A stretch of 64,000 nt of DNA from Candidatus Korobacter versatilis (GCA_016185395.1 JACPNR010000010.1:62001-126000); one strand, 5' to 3'; shown: positions 7,351 through 16,694, numbered from the stretch's first letter. The notes: a model not told the origin generated them from the sequence alone. Translations and numbers: made by a program.

Positions 7351-8835
7351 ATGAGGATTGTTGCCAGGAAGACGTGCCGTCCGCTGCTGTGTGTTGCCCT
7401 AGCGCTGTCGCTCGCGCTGCCTGCCGGAGCGATCGAGGAGATCGACCACCTCATCATCGTGGCGCAGAAGGCGCCCACGCTGGAGAAGAACCTGCGCGCG
7501 CTGACCGATGAGGTCGGCGGACGCGTCCCCGGCACGCCGAACATGGAGCAGGCGTTCCGATGGGCGCTAGCCGCGTTCAAAGACGCGGGCGCGGATTCGG
7601 TGACGACGGAAGAGTTCACCATGCCCGTCGGGTGGTCCGAAGGGGCGACGCGCGTGGAAGTCACCGCGCCCACGCGCTTCACCGTGCGCTCGGTCTCGGT
7701 GGCGTGGAGTCCGCCGATCGCGCAGACGCTGCACGCGCGCGTGGCCGACGTGGGCGAAGGCACCGCGGCGGATTTCGCCAAGGCCGGCGACCTGATGGGC
7801 GCGATCGTGCTCGTCCATTCCAAAGTGCTGCGGAGCTGGGAAGACCTGTTCGCGGAGTATTCCGACGCGCCGCCGGTCATCGCCGCGGCGAAGCAGGCGA
7901 ACGCGGCCGCGATCGCCTGGACGTCCACGCGCGAGCACGACATCCTCTATCGCCACATCAACTCGCAGGACGGCGAGGTGGACGTGATACCGCAAGTGCT
8001 GCTGGCGCGCGAAGACGCGTTGCGCATCCAGCGCCTGATCGCGGGCGGCGCGCCGGTGGAGATGGAGATCACGCTGCCGAACCGGATCGGCGACACCTTC
8101 CGCAGCGCGAACATCGTGGCGGAAGTCAAAGGGCGCGAGAAGCCGGAGGAGTACGTGGTCCTCGGCGCGCACCTGGATTCGTGGGAGTTGGGCACGGGCG
8201 CGCTCGATAACGGCTGCAACTCGGCGCTGGTCATCGAAGCGCTGCGCGCCATCAAGGCGAGCGGGTTGCGTCCGCGGCGGAGCATCCGCTTCGTGCTGTT
8301 CTCGGGCGAAGAGCAGGGCATGCTGGGTTCGCGGGCGTTCGTGCAGCAGCATCGCGCGGAGATGGACAACGTGGTCGCCAATATCACCTTCGACGAAGGC
8401 ACGGGGCATGCCACCGGGTTTTCTTTGGGCGGCCGAAAGGACATCGACGCAAAGGTGCGCGCGATGATGGCGCCGTTCGCGAAGTGGGGCATTGCCAAGA
8501 ACACCACCGACGCGTTCGTGGGCACGGACAATCTGGATTTCCTGCTGGAGGGCGTCCCGACTCTGGTAGCGAACCAGGTGGAGGCGAATTATCTCGAGAA
8601 CTATCACGCGGCTTCCGACACTTTCGACAAGGTGGACATACCGCAGTTGAAGAAGCACGTGGCGCTCGCGGCCGCGATGGCGTTCGCCATCGCCAACGAC
8701 CCGCAGCGGCTGGGTAAGCGGCAGTCGCGCGCGGAAGTGGAGAAACTGCTGCACGACACCAAGCTCGACAAGCAGTTGAAGCTCTTTGGCCTGTGGACGG
8801 ATTGGGAGAGTGGCAAGCGGGGAAGAGAGAAGTAG
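7351..8835 (+). CDS. Secreted M28 peptidase with PA domain, carboxypeptidase Q-like
   Basis: A 494-residue protein with a signal peptide (MRIVARKTCRPLL through PAGA). An N-terminal part is followed by a protease-associated insert (about residues 110-260) and the M28 catalytic domain with GAHLDSWELGTGALDNGCNS, FSGEEQGMLGS, a conserved Asp in TFDEGTG and a His near ENYHAASD. This architecture is that of carboxypeptidase Q/plasma glutamate carboxypeptidase relatives, which hydrolyse dipeptides. The ATG at 7351 is preferred to 7339 because the signal peptide begins there and the -10-like box overlaps the upstream ATG. It follows a first M28 gene, so both may digest exported peptides. Confidence 0.85.
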   Translation: MRIVARKTCRPLLCVALALSLALPAGAIEEIDHLIIVAQKAPTLEKNLRALTDEVGGRVPGTPNMEQAFRWALAAFKDAGADSVTTEEFTMPVGWSEGATRVEVTAPTRFTVRSVSVAWSPPIAQTLHARVADVGEGTAADFAKAGDLMGAIVLVHSKVLRSWEDLFAEYSDAPPVIAAAKQANAAAIAWTSTREHDILYRHINSQDGEVDVIPQVLLAREDALRIQRLIAGGAPVEMEITLPNRIGDTFRSANIVAEVKGREKPEEYVVLGAHLDSWELGTGALDNGCNSALVIEALRAIKASGLRPRRSIRFVLFSGEEQGMLGSRAFVQQHRAEMDNVVANITFDEGTGHATGFSLGGRKDIDAKVRAMMAPFAKWGIAKNTTDAFVGTDNLDFLLEGVPTLVANQVEANYLENYHAASDTFDKVDIPQLKKHVALAAAMAFAIANDPQRLGKRQSRAEVEKLLHDTKLDKQLKLFGLWTDWESGKRGREK

Positions 8836-8855
8836 ACTAGACACAGGATCAGCTT

Positions 8856-10286
8856 ATGAAATTCCAAAGGTTTGAAGTCCCGGGACTCGCGCATTACTCC
8901 TACGTGCTCGGAGCGGCGGGCAAGGCCGTGGTCGTGGATCCGAAGCGCGATATCGATACCTATCTCGAGTACGCGCGCGTCAACGACCTGAGCATCGCAT
9001 ACATCCTCGAGACGCACATCCACGCGGACTACTGTTCCGGCGCCAAGGAGCTAGCGGAAGCGACGGGGGCGGAGCTGTGGCTGAGCGCGCACGATACGGG
9101 CGAGGATTTCATCTACCAGTTTCCGCATAAGGATTTTAAGGATGGCGAGGCGCTGGAGCTGGGCGAGGTGCGCATCGTCGCGCTGCACACGCCAGGGCAC
9201 ACGCCCGAGCATCTGTCATTCCTCGTTTACGACATCAAGCGGTCGGCGACCATGCCGATGCTGATGCTGAGCGGGGATTTTGTTTTCGTGGGGTCGCTGG
9301 GGCGTCCCGACCTGCTGGGCGAGTCGGCGAAGCTGAAGCTCGCGGGGCAGCTCTACGATTCGCTCAATTCAAAGATCGCGGAGTTGCCGGACGGGCTCGA
9401 AGTCCATCCTGCGCATGGCGCGGGCTCGATGTGTGGCGCGGGCATGGGCGACCGTCCGCAGACCACGCTCGGCTACGAGCGGCTCTCGAACATGTTCTTC
9501 GCCGACCGCGACAAGCCGACGTTCGTGCACCACATCCTCTCGACCGTACCGCCGTTCCCGGACTACTACCGGCGAATGAAGAAAGTGAATTCGGACGGTC
9601 CGAAGACCGTGGGCGTCGAGCCGCCGCGCGCGCTTGCGGTGGACGAGTTCAAGAAAGCGGCGTTCGGCGTTCATTCAAACGGCGGGGAACACGTGGTGAT
9701 CGACCTGCGCCGGCCGGAGGCGTTTGGCGGTGCGCACATCCCGGGAGCGTTCAACATCGGTCAGGCTGCGCTGTTCTCGATCTGGGCGTCTTGGGTCGTG
9801 CCGTATGACAAGCCCATCCTGCTGGTTGGCGATGCCTCCACGAATTACGACGAAGCGCGGCGCGCACTCCTCCGCGTGGGGCTCGACGACGTCCGCGGGT
9901 ATCTCAAGGGCGGCATGACGGCGTGGGTGGAAGCCGGGCACGAGCAGGCGCACGTGCCGCAGATATCGGTTGGCGAGCTCGCTGCCCTCAAGGGGACGGG
10001 CGGTTTGATATTGGACGTTCGCGCGGATGGCGAATGGAACTCCGGACACATCGCGGGCGCGACGCACATCATGGGCGGCGACCTGCCGAAGCGCGCGAAG
10101 GAGCTGCCGCGCGACCGCAAGATCTACGCCGTCTGCGGCGCGGGTTACCGCTCGAGCGTCGCGACCAGCGTGCTCAAGCGCGCCGGTTTCCGCGACGTGG
10201 TCAACGTGGACGGTGGCATGGGTGCGTGGAACCGGCAGAAGCTGCCGACGGTCACGGAAGAAAAGGGCGCAGCGGTTTCGCGCTGA
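8856..10286 (+). CDS. MBL-fold hydrolase with two rhodanese domains (persulfide dioxygenase-like)
   Basis: A 476-residue fusion. Residues 1-245 are a metallo-beta-lactamase fold with THIHADYCSG, HTPGHTPEHLS and HPAHGAGS, the layout of ETHE1-type persulfide dioxygenases. Two rhodanese domains follow (about 265-365 and 375-465). The second has an active-site loop CGAGYRS with its Cys at about residue 427. The first lacks a Cys at the matching place (LLVGDASTNYDEA), so it is probably structural. The expected role is oxidation or transfer of sulfane sulfur. It stands alone; the next gene is a symporter after a gap with an inverted repeat. Confidence 0.88.
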   Translation: MKFQRFEVPGLAHYSYVLGAAGKAVVVDPKRDIDTYLEYARVNDLSIAYILETHIHADYCSGAKELAEATGAELWLSAHDTGEDFIYQFPHKDFKDGEALELGEVRIVALHTPGHTPEHLSFLVYDIKRSATMPMLMLSGDFVFVGSLGRPDLLGESAKLKLAGQLYDSLNSKIAELPDGLEVHPAHGAGSMCGAGMGDRPQTTLGYERLSNMFFADRDKPTFVHHILSTVPPFPDYYRRMKKVNSDGPKTVGVEPPRALAVDEFKKAAFGVHSNGGEHVVIDLRRPEAFGGAHIPGAFNIGQAALFSIWASWVVPYDKPILLVGDASTNYDEARRALLRVGLDDVRGYLKGGMTAWVEAGHEQAHVPQISVGELAALKGTGGLILDVRADGEWNSGHIAGATHIMGGDLPKRAKELPRDRKIYAVCGAGYRSSVATSVLKRAGFRDVVNVDGGMGAWNRQKLPTVTEEKGAAVSR

Positions 10287-10294
10287 CTTGTTAA

Positions 10295-10316
10295 GTTTCA
10301 ATTTGTTAATTGAAAC
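10295..10316. repeat. Perfect inverted repeat, 9-bp arms
   Basis: GTTTCAATT and AATTGAAAC flank TGTT. It begins nine bases after the MBL-rhodanese stop and lies in an unusually AT-rich gap that also has repeated CAAGTT words to 10385. It may act as a terminator, though no T-run follows. Confidence 0.6.
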
Positions 10317-10385
10317 CGTACCGCCACAGCTATCGAGTCCTTGTCTCCAATTGACAAGTCAACAAGTTACCAAGTTGCCAATTCA

Positions 10386-12173
10386 ATGACGCTCTCCTCG
10401 CTCGACTGGCTGGTCATCGGGCTGTACTTCGCGGTGAACCTGGGCATCGGGTTCTTCTACGTCCGCAAGGCTTCGGGTTCGGTCTCGGACTACTTCATCT
10501 CCGGCAGAGAGGTCCCGTGGTGGCTCGCGGGGACCTCGATGGTCGCGACCACGTTCGGCGCGGACACTCCGCTGGTCGTCACGGCGCTGGTCTACAAGTA
10601 CGGCATCGCGGGCAACTGGCTGTGGTGGAACATGGCGCTCAGCGGCATGCTGACCGTGTTCTTCTTCGCGCGGCTGTGGCGGCGCGCGGGCGTGCTCACG
10701 GACATGGAGTTCGCCGAGCTGCGTTACTCGGGCAAGCCGGCGGCGTTCCTGCGGGGGTTCCGGGCGCTCTATCTCGCGCTGCCGGTCAACACCATCATCA
10801 TGGGATGGGTGAACCTGGCGATGGCGAAGATCCTCGCGCTCACGCTGGGCGTGAGCAAGCTGCACGCGGTGATGTTCTGCCTGGCGCTCACGCTCATCTA
10901 CACGGCGATCTCCGGGTTGTGGGCGGTGCTGTGGACGGACCTGCTGCAATTCATCCTGAAGATGACGATGGTGATCGCGCTGGCGGTGTTTGCCGTGCGC
11001 GCCGTGGGCGGGATGCACGCGCTCGAGGCGCAGGTGACAGCGCACTCTGCCGGCGCGCTCGCGTTCGTGCCGGACTGGGCCTCGGGATGGTTCGTGATGT
11101 TCCTCGTGTACCTGAGCCTGAACTGGTGGGCGAGCTGGTATCCGGGAGCGGAGCCGGGCGGCGGCGGCTACGTGGCGCAGCGCATCTTCTCCGCGAAGAA
11201 CGAACGCCATTCGCTGGGCGCCACGCTGTGGTTCAACATTGCGCACTACGCGCTGCGTCCGTGGCCGTGGATCCTGACGGCGCTGGTCGCGGTGGTGCTC
11301 TATCCCAAGCAGGCCGACCCCGAGGTCGGATACATCCAGGTAATGATCACGCACCTGCCGGCGAGCCTGCGCGGGCTGATGCTGGCGGGATTCGCGGCGG
11401 CGTACATGTCCACCGTGGGGACGCACATCAATCTGGGCGCTTCCTATCTGATCAACGATTTCTACCGGCGGTTCCTCGTCGCTCACGAAGACGAGCGGCA
11501 CTACGTGCGCGCGTCGCGCTGGGCGAGCGTGCTGGTCACCATCATCGCGGGCGTGGCGACCTACTACATGGAGAGCGTCGTGTGGGCGTGGAAGTTCCTG
11601 ATCGCGGTGGGCGCGGGCGCGGGGCTGGTCTTCATGCTGCGCTGGTTCTGGTGGCGCATCAACGCGTGGAGCGAGGTCTCGGCGATGACGGCGGCGGCGG
11701 TCTCGTCGCTGTTCCTGCAATCGCGCGCCGCCGGTGGCGTGGTCTCGCTGCTGCAGCGGATGGACTCGAACCTCGCGGCCGGGCCGTTGAATGCCGAAGA
11801 CCCGCATGGCTTTGCGTGGCTGATGATCCTGACGACCTCGTTCACCACGCTGAGCTGGCTGGTGGTCACGTTCCTCACGCCGCCCGAGCCGGAGGGGAAG
11901 CTGCGCGCGTTCTACGAGCGGGTGCGTCCGGCGAAGGTGGGCTGGGGACCGATCGCGCGGACCGACGACACGGCTTCGCGCCAGAGCCTGGGGTGGTCGG
12001 CCGCCGACTGGCTGGGCGGTTGCGCCATGATCTACTGCGCGCTGTTCGGTATCGGCAAGCTCATCTTCGGGCAAACGCTCTTTGGTTTCGCGCTGCTCGC
12101 CGGCGCCGCGCTGGCCGGGTGGTTCATCTTCTGGGACCTCGAGCGGCGAGGGTGGGAGACGTTGAGCTCGTAA
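10386..12173 (+). CDS. Sodium:solute symporter family (SSF) transporter
   Basis: A 595-residue membrane protein with about 13-14 hydrophobic segments. SSF signatures include DYFISGREVPWWLAGTSMVA near the N-terminus, with a pattern typical of helix 1-2, and the region GFAAAYMSTVGTHINLGASY. SSF members move solutes into the cell with sodium; the substrate cannot be told. An extended central segment and a soluble piece near residue 510 (PPEPEGKLRAFYERVRP) are typical of longer environmental SSF proteins. ATG 10386 is used rather than an upstream start within the repeat-rich gap. Confidence 0.85.
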   Translation: MTLSSLDWLVIGLYFAVNLGIGFFYVRKASGSVSDYFISGREVPWWLAGTSMVATTFGADTPLVVTALVYKYGIAGNWLWWNMALSGMLTVFFFARLWRRAGVLTDMEFAELRYSGKPAAFLRGFRALYLALPVNTIIMGWVNLAMAKILALTLGVSKLHAVMFCLALTLIYTAISGLWAVLWTDLLQFILKMTMVIALAVFAVRAVGGMHALEAQVTAHSAGALAFVPDWASGWFVMFLVYLSLNWWASWYPGAEPGGGGYVAQRIFSAKNERHSLGATLWFNIAHYALRPWPWILTALVAVVLYPKQADPEVGYIQVMITHLPASLRGLMLAGFAAAYMSTVGTHINLGASYLINDFYRRFLVAHEDERHYVRASRWASVLVTIIAGVATYYMESVVWAWKFLIAVGAGAGLVFMLRWFWWRINAWSEVSAMTAAAVSSLFLQSRAAGGVVSLLQRMDSNLAAGPLNAEDPHGFAWLMILTTSFTTLSWLVVTFLTPPEPEGKLRAFYERVRPAKVGWGPIARTDDTASRQSLGWSAADWLGGCAMIYCALFGIGKLIFGQTLFGFALLAGAALAGWFIFWDLERRGWETLSS

Positions 12174-12193
12174 CGTCTCACTCCGCTCGCTGC

Positions 12194-12199
12194 TAGAAT
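12194..12199 (+). promoter_or_regulatory. -10-like TAGAAT before terC, leaderless spacing
   Basis: TAGAAT ends eight bases before the terC ATG. There is no Shine-Dalgarno sequence in between. Confidence 0.4.
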
Positions 12200-12207
12200 C
12201 CGTAGCA

Positions 12208-13173
12208 ATGCCACAGAACTGGATCTTCTGGCTGGCGTTCAATCTCTTTGTGCTGGCGATGCTGGCGCTCGACCTGGGCGTGTTCCATCGCAAGGAGCAC
12301 GTCGTAAAGTTCAAAGAGGCGCTGGCGTGGACGGCGGTGTGGGTCACGCTGGCGGGCGTCTTCGCGGTGCTGCTGTACTTCTTCGGACACACCATGGCCG
12401 CCAGCGCGCGGCCGAACCACGAGCTCTCGCTCGAGTTCCTCACCGGATACCTGATCGAGGAATCGCTCTCCGTCGATAACCTGTTCGTCTTCCTGCTCAT
12501 CTTCCGCTACTTCAAAGTGCCGAAACACGACCAGCACACGGTGTTGTTCTGGGGGATCATCGGAGCGCTGGTGATGCGGGCCATCTTCATCTTTGCCGGA
12601 ATCGGGCTGATCAACCGCTTCCACTGGCTGATCTACGTGTTCGGCGGTTTCCTGGTGTACACCGGCATCAAGCTGTTCAAGCAGGAGCACGCGGAGGTGC
12701 ATCCGGAGCGTAATCCGCTGGTGAACCTGTTCCGCAACGTGGTGCCCGTCACGCGTGATTATCACGGCAAGCACTTCTTCATCCGCCAGGAGTCGCGCCT
12801 GTACGCCACGCCGCTGCTCATCGTGCTGCTGATCATCGAGACGACGGACGTGGTGTTTGCGGTGGACTCCATCCCGGCGGTGCTGGCGATCACGCGCGAG
12901 CCGTTCATCGTGTTCACCTCGAACGTGTTCGCCATCCTCGGGCTGCGGTCGCTGTACTTCGCGCTCGCGGGATTGATGGAGATCTTCCACTTCCTGCACT
13001 ACGGCCTGGCCGTGATCCTGACGTTCATCGGGGTGAAGATGATCGCGTCGAGCTGGATCGAGATCCCGATCTGGATCGCGCTGGGCTTCGTGGTAGCGGT
13101 GCTGGCGGCGAGCGTGATCGCGTCTATCATGATCCCGCACAAGAAGAGCGAGACGGAAAAGCTGCTCGATTAG
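12208..13173 (+). CDS. TerC/Alx family integral membrane protein
   Basis: A 321-residue protein with about nine membrane segments. TerC-family signatures are LALDLGVFHRK, EESLSVDNLFVFL and ETTDVVFAVDSIPAVLAI, which carry the conserved acidic residues in membrane helices. The family is linked to manganese export and metal loading of exported enzymes, and to tellurite resistance in some operons. There is no ter operon here and only 34 bases upstream, so no room for the manganese riboswitch often found before such genes. The stop codon overlaps that of the convergent nadB. Confidence 0.92.
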   Translation: MPQNWIFWLAFNLFVLAMLALDLGVFHRKEHVVKFKEALAWTAVWVTLAGVFAVLLYFFGHTMAASARPNHELSLEFLTGYLIEESLSVDNLFVFLLIFRYFKVPKHDQHTVLFWGIIGALVMRAIFIFAGIGLINRFHWLIYVFGGFLVYTGIKLFKQEHAEVHPERNPLVNLFRNVVPVTRDYHGKHFFIRQESRLYATPLLIVLLIIETTDVVFAVDSIPAVLAITREPFIVFTSNVFAILGLRSLYFALAGLMEIFHFLHYGLAVILTFIGVKMIASSWIEIPIWIALGFVVAVLAASVIASIMIPHKKSETEKLLD

Positions 13174-14738
13174 AGCGCGGCGAAGGCAGCCTCCTTCTCG
13201 CCTTCGAGGACGGTGTGCTTACGGAAGCACACGTCGTCGTGCGCGGGGTAGTCGGTGCGGTAGTGCGCGCCGCGCGATTCCAGGCGCGCGAGCGCGGAGC
13301 GCGCGATAAGCGACGCGCAGGTGTGCAGGTTGTGCGCCTCGCAGGCGCGGCGTCCGGCGGCCACGGGCAGGCGCTTGTTCATCTCTTCCAGCTTCGCGAC
13401 TGCACCCTTCAAGCCTGCCCCATCGCGGACGATGCCGACTTTGCGCCAGGTGAGGTCGCGAAGCTCGGCGATGGACCTCTCGAAGTCTGCAGCCGAACCG
13501 GAGCTGCCGCGGCGAGTAGCTCTGGCGCCACGCCCATTGCCGGCCATTTCGCGCATCTTCCCGCCGGCGCGCGCGCCGTAGACCAAACCTTCGAGCAGGG
13601 AGTTGCTGGCGAGCCGATTGGCGCCGTGCACACCGGTGCAGGCGACCTCACCGGCGGCGTAGAGGCCAGCGACCGTTGTTTTCCCGTCGAGGTCCGTGCG
13701 AACGCCGCCCATGGCGTAGTGCGCGGCGGGGCGCACGGGGATGAGGTCGGCAGTGATGTCGATGTTGTATTGCATGCAGGTGGAGTGTATCCGCGGGAAG
13801 CGCTTGCGGATGTGGTCGGCGTCGAGGTGCGTGAGGTCAAGGTAGACGACGGCCTCGGGCGAGTGCACCAGCTCCATCTCGTGCGCGATGGCGCGGGCCA
13901 CCACGTCGCGCGGGGCGAGCTCGGCCATCTCGTGATACTTCGGCATGAAGCGGTGCAGTTCCATGTTGCGCAGGTAGGCGCCCTCGCCGCGCAGCGCCTC
14001 GGAGAGCAGAAAGCGCGGCGTGCCTTTCACATAGAGCGCGGTGGGGTGGAACTGGACGAACTCCATGTCCATGACGGCGGCGCCAGCGCGCCACGCCATG
14101 GCGACGCCGTCGCCGGTCGCAACGCTGGGGTTCGTGGTCTCGCGGTACACCTGGCCGAGTCCGCCGGTAGCCAGCAGGACAGCCGAAGCGCGGACTTCGG
14201 TGGCGGCGTCTGCATCGCCGATGAGCCGCACGCCGGCGACGCGACCACCTTCCAGGCAGAGCTCCGAGGAGAAGGCGAACTCGACGAACGAGATGTTCTT
14301 GAGCGTCTTCGCCTTCGCGAACAGCGCGCGGCCGATCTCGCGGCCAGTGGAATCGCCGTGCGCGTGCAGGATGCGCGAGCGCGAATGCGCGCCCTCGCGC
14401 GTGAAACTGAGCTTCGTGCCCTGGCGGTCGAATGCGGTGCCCCAGTCGAGTAGCTCCTGGATCCGCTCCGGGCCTTCCTCGACGAGCACCCGCGCGGCGG
14501 CTTCGTTCACCAGGCCGTCGCCGGCGGCGATGGTGTCCTGCAGATGGAGGCCGATCTCATCCTCGTCGGAGAGCGCGGCGGCGATGCCGCCCTGCGCGTA
14601 CTGCGTGGCCGATTCGCGGAGTTCTTTCTTGGCGAGGACGAGCACGCGCCCGGCGGGGGCGAGTTCGATGGTGGCGCGCAGGCCGGCGACGCCGGCGCCA
14701 ATGACGACAAAATCCGTTTCTGCGGGCAACTGCTTCAC
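13170..14738 (-). CDS. nadB: L-aspartate oxidase
   Basis: A 522-residue flavoprotein that oxidises L-aspartate to iminoaspartate, the first step of NAD synthesis. The dinucleotide motif VVIGAGVAGLRA is at residues 11-22. Further family motifs are SATQYAQGGIAAAL, HSRSRILHAHGDSTG, FHPTAL and HYAMGGVRTD, the last near the active site, and GANRLASNSLLEGLVYG. It starts with GTG. A TAnnnT box on the minus strand ends nine bases before it. nadA and nadC are not in the window. The 3' end overlaps the terC stop by four bases. Confidence 0.95.
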   Translation of the reverse strand: MKQLPAETDFVVIGAGVAGLRATIELAPAGRVLVLAKKELRESATQYAQGGIAAALSDEDEIGLHLQDTIAAGDGLVNEAAARVLVEEGPERIQELLDWGTAFDRQGTKLSFTREGAHSRSRILHAHGDSTGREIGRALFAKAKTLKNISFVEFAFSSELCLEGGRVAGVRLIGDADAATEVRASAVLLATGGLGQVYRETTNPSVATGDGVAMAWRAGAAVMDMEFVQFHPTALYVKGTPRFLLSEALRGEGAYLRNMELHRFMPKYHEMAELAPRDVVARAIAHEMELVHSPEAVVYLDLTHLDADHIRKRFPRIHSTCMQYNIDITADLIPVRPAAHYAMGGVRTDLDGKTTVAGLYAAGEVACTGVHGANRLASNSLLEGLVYGARAGGKMREMAGNGRGARATRRGSSGSAADFERSIAELRDLTWRKVGIVRDGAGLKGAVAKLEEMNKRLPVAAGRRACEAHNLHTCASLIARSALARLESRGAHYRTDYPAHDDVCFRKHTVLEGEKEAAFAAL

Positions 14739-14747
14739 GTTGCAGCG

Positions 14748-14753
14748 ATGCTA
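14748..14753 (-). promoter_or_regulatory. -10-like TAGCAT before nadB, leaderless spacing
   Basis: On the minus strand TAGCAT ends nine bases before the GTG start of nadB, with no Shine-Dalgarno sequence between them. Confidence 0.35.
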
Positions 14754-14815
14754 ACACTCTGCAGCCAAAGGCTTGGGCGCGGCGCCCTCAGCTATGATGG
14801 AGAGTTGAGTAGCGC

Positions 14816-15925
14816 ATGAAACGCGTCACCATCCCGATCCCCGGACGTCCCTACGAAGCGCTCATTGGGAGCGGCCTGCTCAAGGCCGCCGGCGAGCACA
14901 TTGCCGCCATCGCGCCGGCGGGCGCGCGCTTCTTCGTGGTCACGAATCCGGTGGTGCGTGGCAAGTGGGGAAGCGCGCTCGAGCGCTCGCTCAAGGACGC
15001 CAAGCTCAAGGCCGAGTGGCTGGAGATCCCGGACGGCGAGCGGATGAAGACCATGGGGACGATCGAGAACCTCGCCGGACGCATGCTCAAGGCGGGGGCG
15101 GACCGCGGCGTGGCCGTCATCGGATTCGGAGGCGGCGTGGTCGGAGACCTTGCCGGCTTCCTCGCGTCGGTGTTCATGCGCGGCGTGCCGGTCATCCAGG
15201 TGCCGACCACGTTTCTCGCGCAAGTGGACGCCTCCATCGGCGGCAAGACGGGAGTGAACCTCTCCGCCGGCAAGAACCTGCTGGGCACCTTCCATCAGCC
15301 GCTTGCCGTGCTCATCGACCCGGCGGTGCTGGCCACGCTGCCTGACCGCGAGTTCCGCGCCGGACTGTTCGAATCGCTGAAGTGCGGCGTGATATCGCGC
15401 GCGGAGATATTCGAATACATGGAGAAGGAGCGCGACCGCATCCTGCAGCGCGAAGCGGCAGCGCTCGAGTGGCTCATCGCGGAGACGGTGGAGGTGAAGG
15501 CGCGCGTGGTGGGCGAAGACGAACGCGAGGCCGGACTGCGTCGCATCCTGAATTTCGGACACACCATCGGGCACGCGCTCGAGGCGGAGACCAAGTACAA
15601 ACAGTATCTGCACGGTGAAGCGGTGGCGTGGGGCATGGTGGCGGCAACGATGCTGTCGGTGGCGATGCAGAAGACGCCGCCGCCGACGGCGCAACGCATC
15701 ATCGCCGCGGTGCTGGCGTATTCACCGTTGCCCAAGGTGAACGTGCGGGCCAAGAGCGTGGTGAAGCGGCTGGCGATGGACAAGAAGAGCCGCAACGGCG
15801 TGCCGCATTTCATCCTTCCGGTGGAGATCGGGAAGGTCGAGATATCGAACGAGGTGCCGCCGGACATGGTGATACACGCGCTCGATGAAGTCCGCTACCT
15901 TTCGAAGTGGAACTCCGGTGAGTGA
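14816..15925 (+). CDS. aroB: 3-dehydroquinate synthase
   Basis: A 369-residue enzyme of the shikimate pathway that converts DAHP to 3-dehydroquinate with NAD and a divalent metal. Motifs: nucleotide site GFGGGVVGDLAGFLASVF, VPTTFLAQVDASIGGKTGVN, metal ligands in FESLKCGVI...E and in RILNFGHTIGHALEA, and LHGEAVAWGM. Length fits the family. TATGAT at 14793-14798 is a possible -10 box. The menaquinone/ubiquinone methyltransferase gene overlaps its end, implying a shared transcript. Confidence 0.95.
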   Translation: MKRVTIPIPGRPYEALIGSGLLKAAGEHIAAIAPAGARFFVVTNPVVRGKWGSALERSLKDAKLKAEWLEIPDGERMKTMGTIENLAGRMLKAGADRGVAVIGFGGGVVGDLAGFLASVFMRGVPVIQVPTTFLAQVDASIGGKTGVNLSAGKNLLGTFHQPLAVLIDPAVLATLPDREFRAGLFESLKCGVISRAEIFEYMEKERDRILQREAAALEWLIAETVEVKARVVGEDEREAGLRRILNFGHTIGHALEAETKYKQYLHGEAVAWGMVAATMLSVAMQKTPPPTAQRIIAAVLAYSPLPKVNVRAKSVVKRLAMDKKSRNGVPHFILPVEIGKVEISNEVPPDMVIHALDEVRYLSKWNSGE

Positions 15926-16691
15926 GACGCCGGTAAAGGAAGCCCGGCCGCAGGTGGCGGGGACGCGTCCCGCGGGCGCGAGCGACGAGCGCAGCGCCGC
16001 GAACGAAGTGCGGAAGATGTTCACCGACATCGCGCCACGCTATGACCTGCTCAACCACCTGCTCTCGCTCAACATCGACAAACTATGGTGGCGGCGGACG
16101 GCGCGCAGCTTCGACAGCATCCTTTCCGCGCAGGACGCGCAGGTGCTCGACTTGTGCTGCGGCACCGGCGACATGACGCTGGCACTCGTGCGCGAGGCGG
16201 CGCGCCGCGGCGGCCAGCCGCGGGTGATCGGCGCCGACTTTTCCCATGCGATGCTGCAACGCGCGCGCGATAAGTTTGCCGGCGGGAGCGCCAGCGCCAT
16301 CGAAGCGGACGCACTGGCGCTGCCGTTCGGCTCGGACCGGTTCGACCTGGTCACCTCCGCGTTCGGGTTCCGCAACCTCGCCAACTACGACAAGGGACTC
16401 GCGGAGATACATCGCGTGCTGCGCACGGGCGGAGAGGTTGGCATCCTTGATTTCGGCGAGCCCAAAGGCGCGATCGGCGTGGGTTACCGCATCTACTTCC
16501 GCCACGTGCTGCCGAGGGTGGGGACGATGGTCTCGGGGGTGCGCGGGCCGTACGCATATCTGCCGGCATCGGTGGAGCGGTTTCCCGCGCCGGAGCAGAT
16601 GCTCGCGCGCATGCGCGCAGCGGGATTCAGCGAGGTCTCGTGGGCGCCCTACACGTTCGGCATCGCGGGACTGTATCGCGGGAAGAAGTAG
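15918..16691 (+). CDS. ubiE: Demethylmenaquinone/ubiquinone C-methyltransferase (UbiE/MenG)
   Basis: A 257-residue SAM-dependent methyltransferase. The family signature near the N-terminus, FTDIAPRYDLLNHLLSLNID, is followed by the SAM site LDLCCGTGDMTLAL and post-motif SAFGFRNLANYDKGLAEIHRVL, then LDFGEPKG. It methylates demethylmenaquinone or the ubiquinone precursor. The start is uncertain: GTG 15918 overlaps aroB by eight bases, while ATG 15885 would overlap by 41. The preceding about 35 residues are variable and charged. Confidence 0.9.
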   Translation: MSETPVKEARPQVAGTRPAGASDERSAANEVRKMFTDIAPRYDLLNHLLSLNIDKLWWRRTARSFDSILSAQDAQVLDLCCGTGDMTLALVREAARRGGQPRVIGADFSHAMLQRARDKFAGGSASAIEADALALPFGSDRFDLVTSAFGFRNLANYDKGLAEIHRVLRTGGEVGILDFGEPKGAIGVGYRIYFRHVLPRVGTMVSGVRGPYAYLPASVERFPAPEQMLARMRAAGFSEVSWAPYTFGIAGLYRGKK

Positions 16692-16694
16692 GCG

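Noticed and set aside
12174..12207. Manganese (yybP-ykoY) riboswitch before terC
   Set aside because: Only 34 bases separate terC from the previous gene, far too short for that structure.
10383..12500. A 705-codon open frame on the minus strand
   Set aside because: It is antisense to the SSF symporter, is rich in Arg, His and Gln as expected of a shadow frame, and has no motif.
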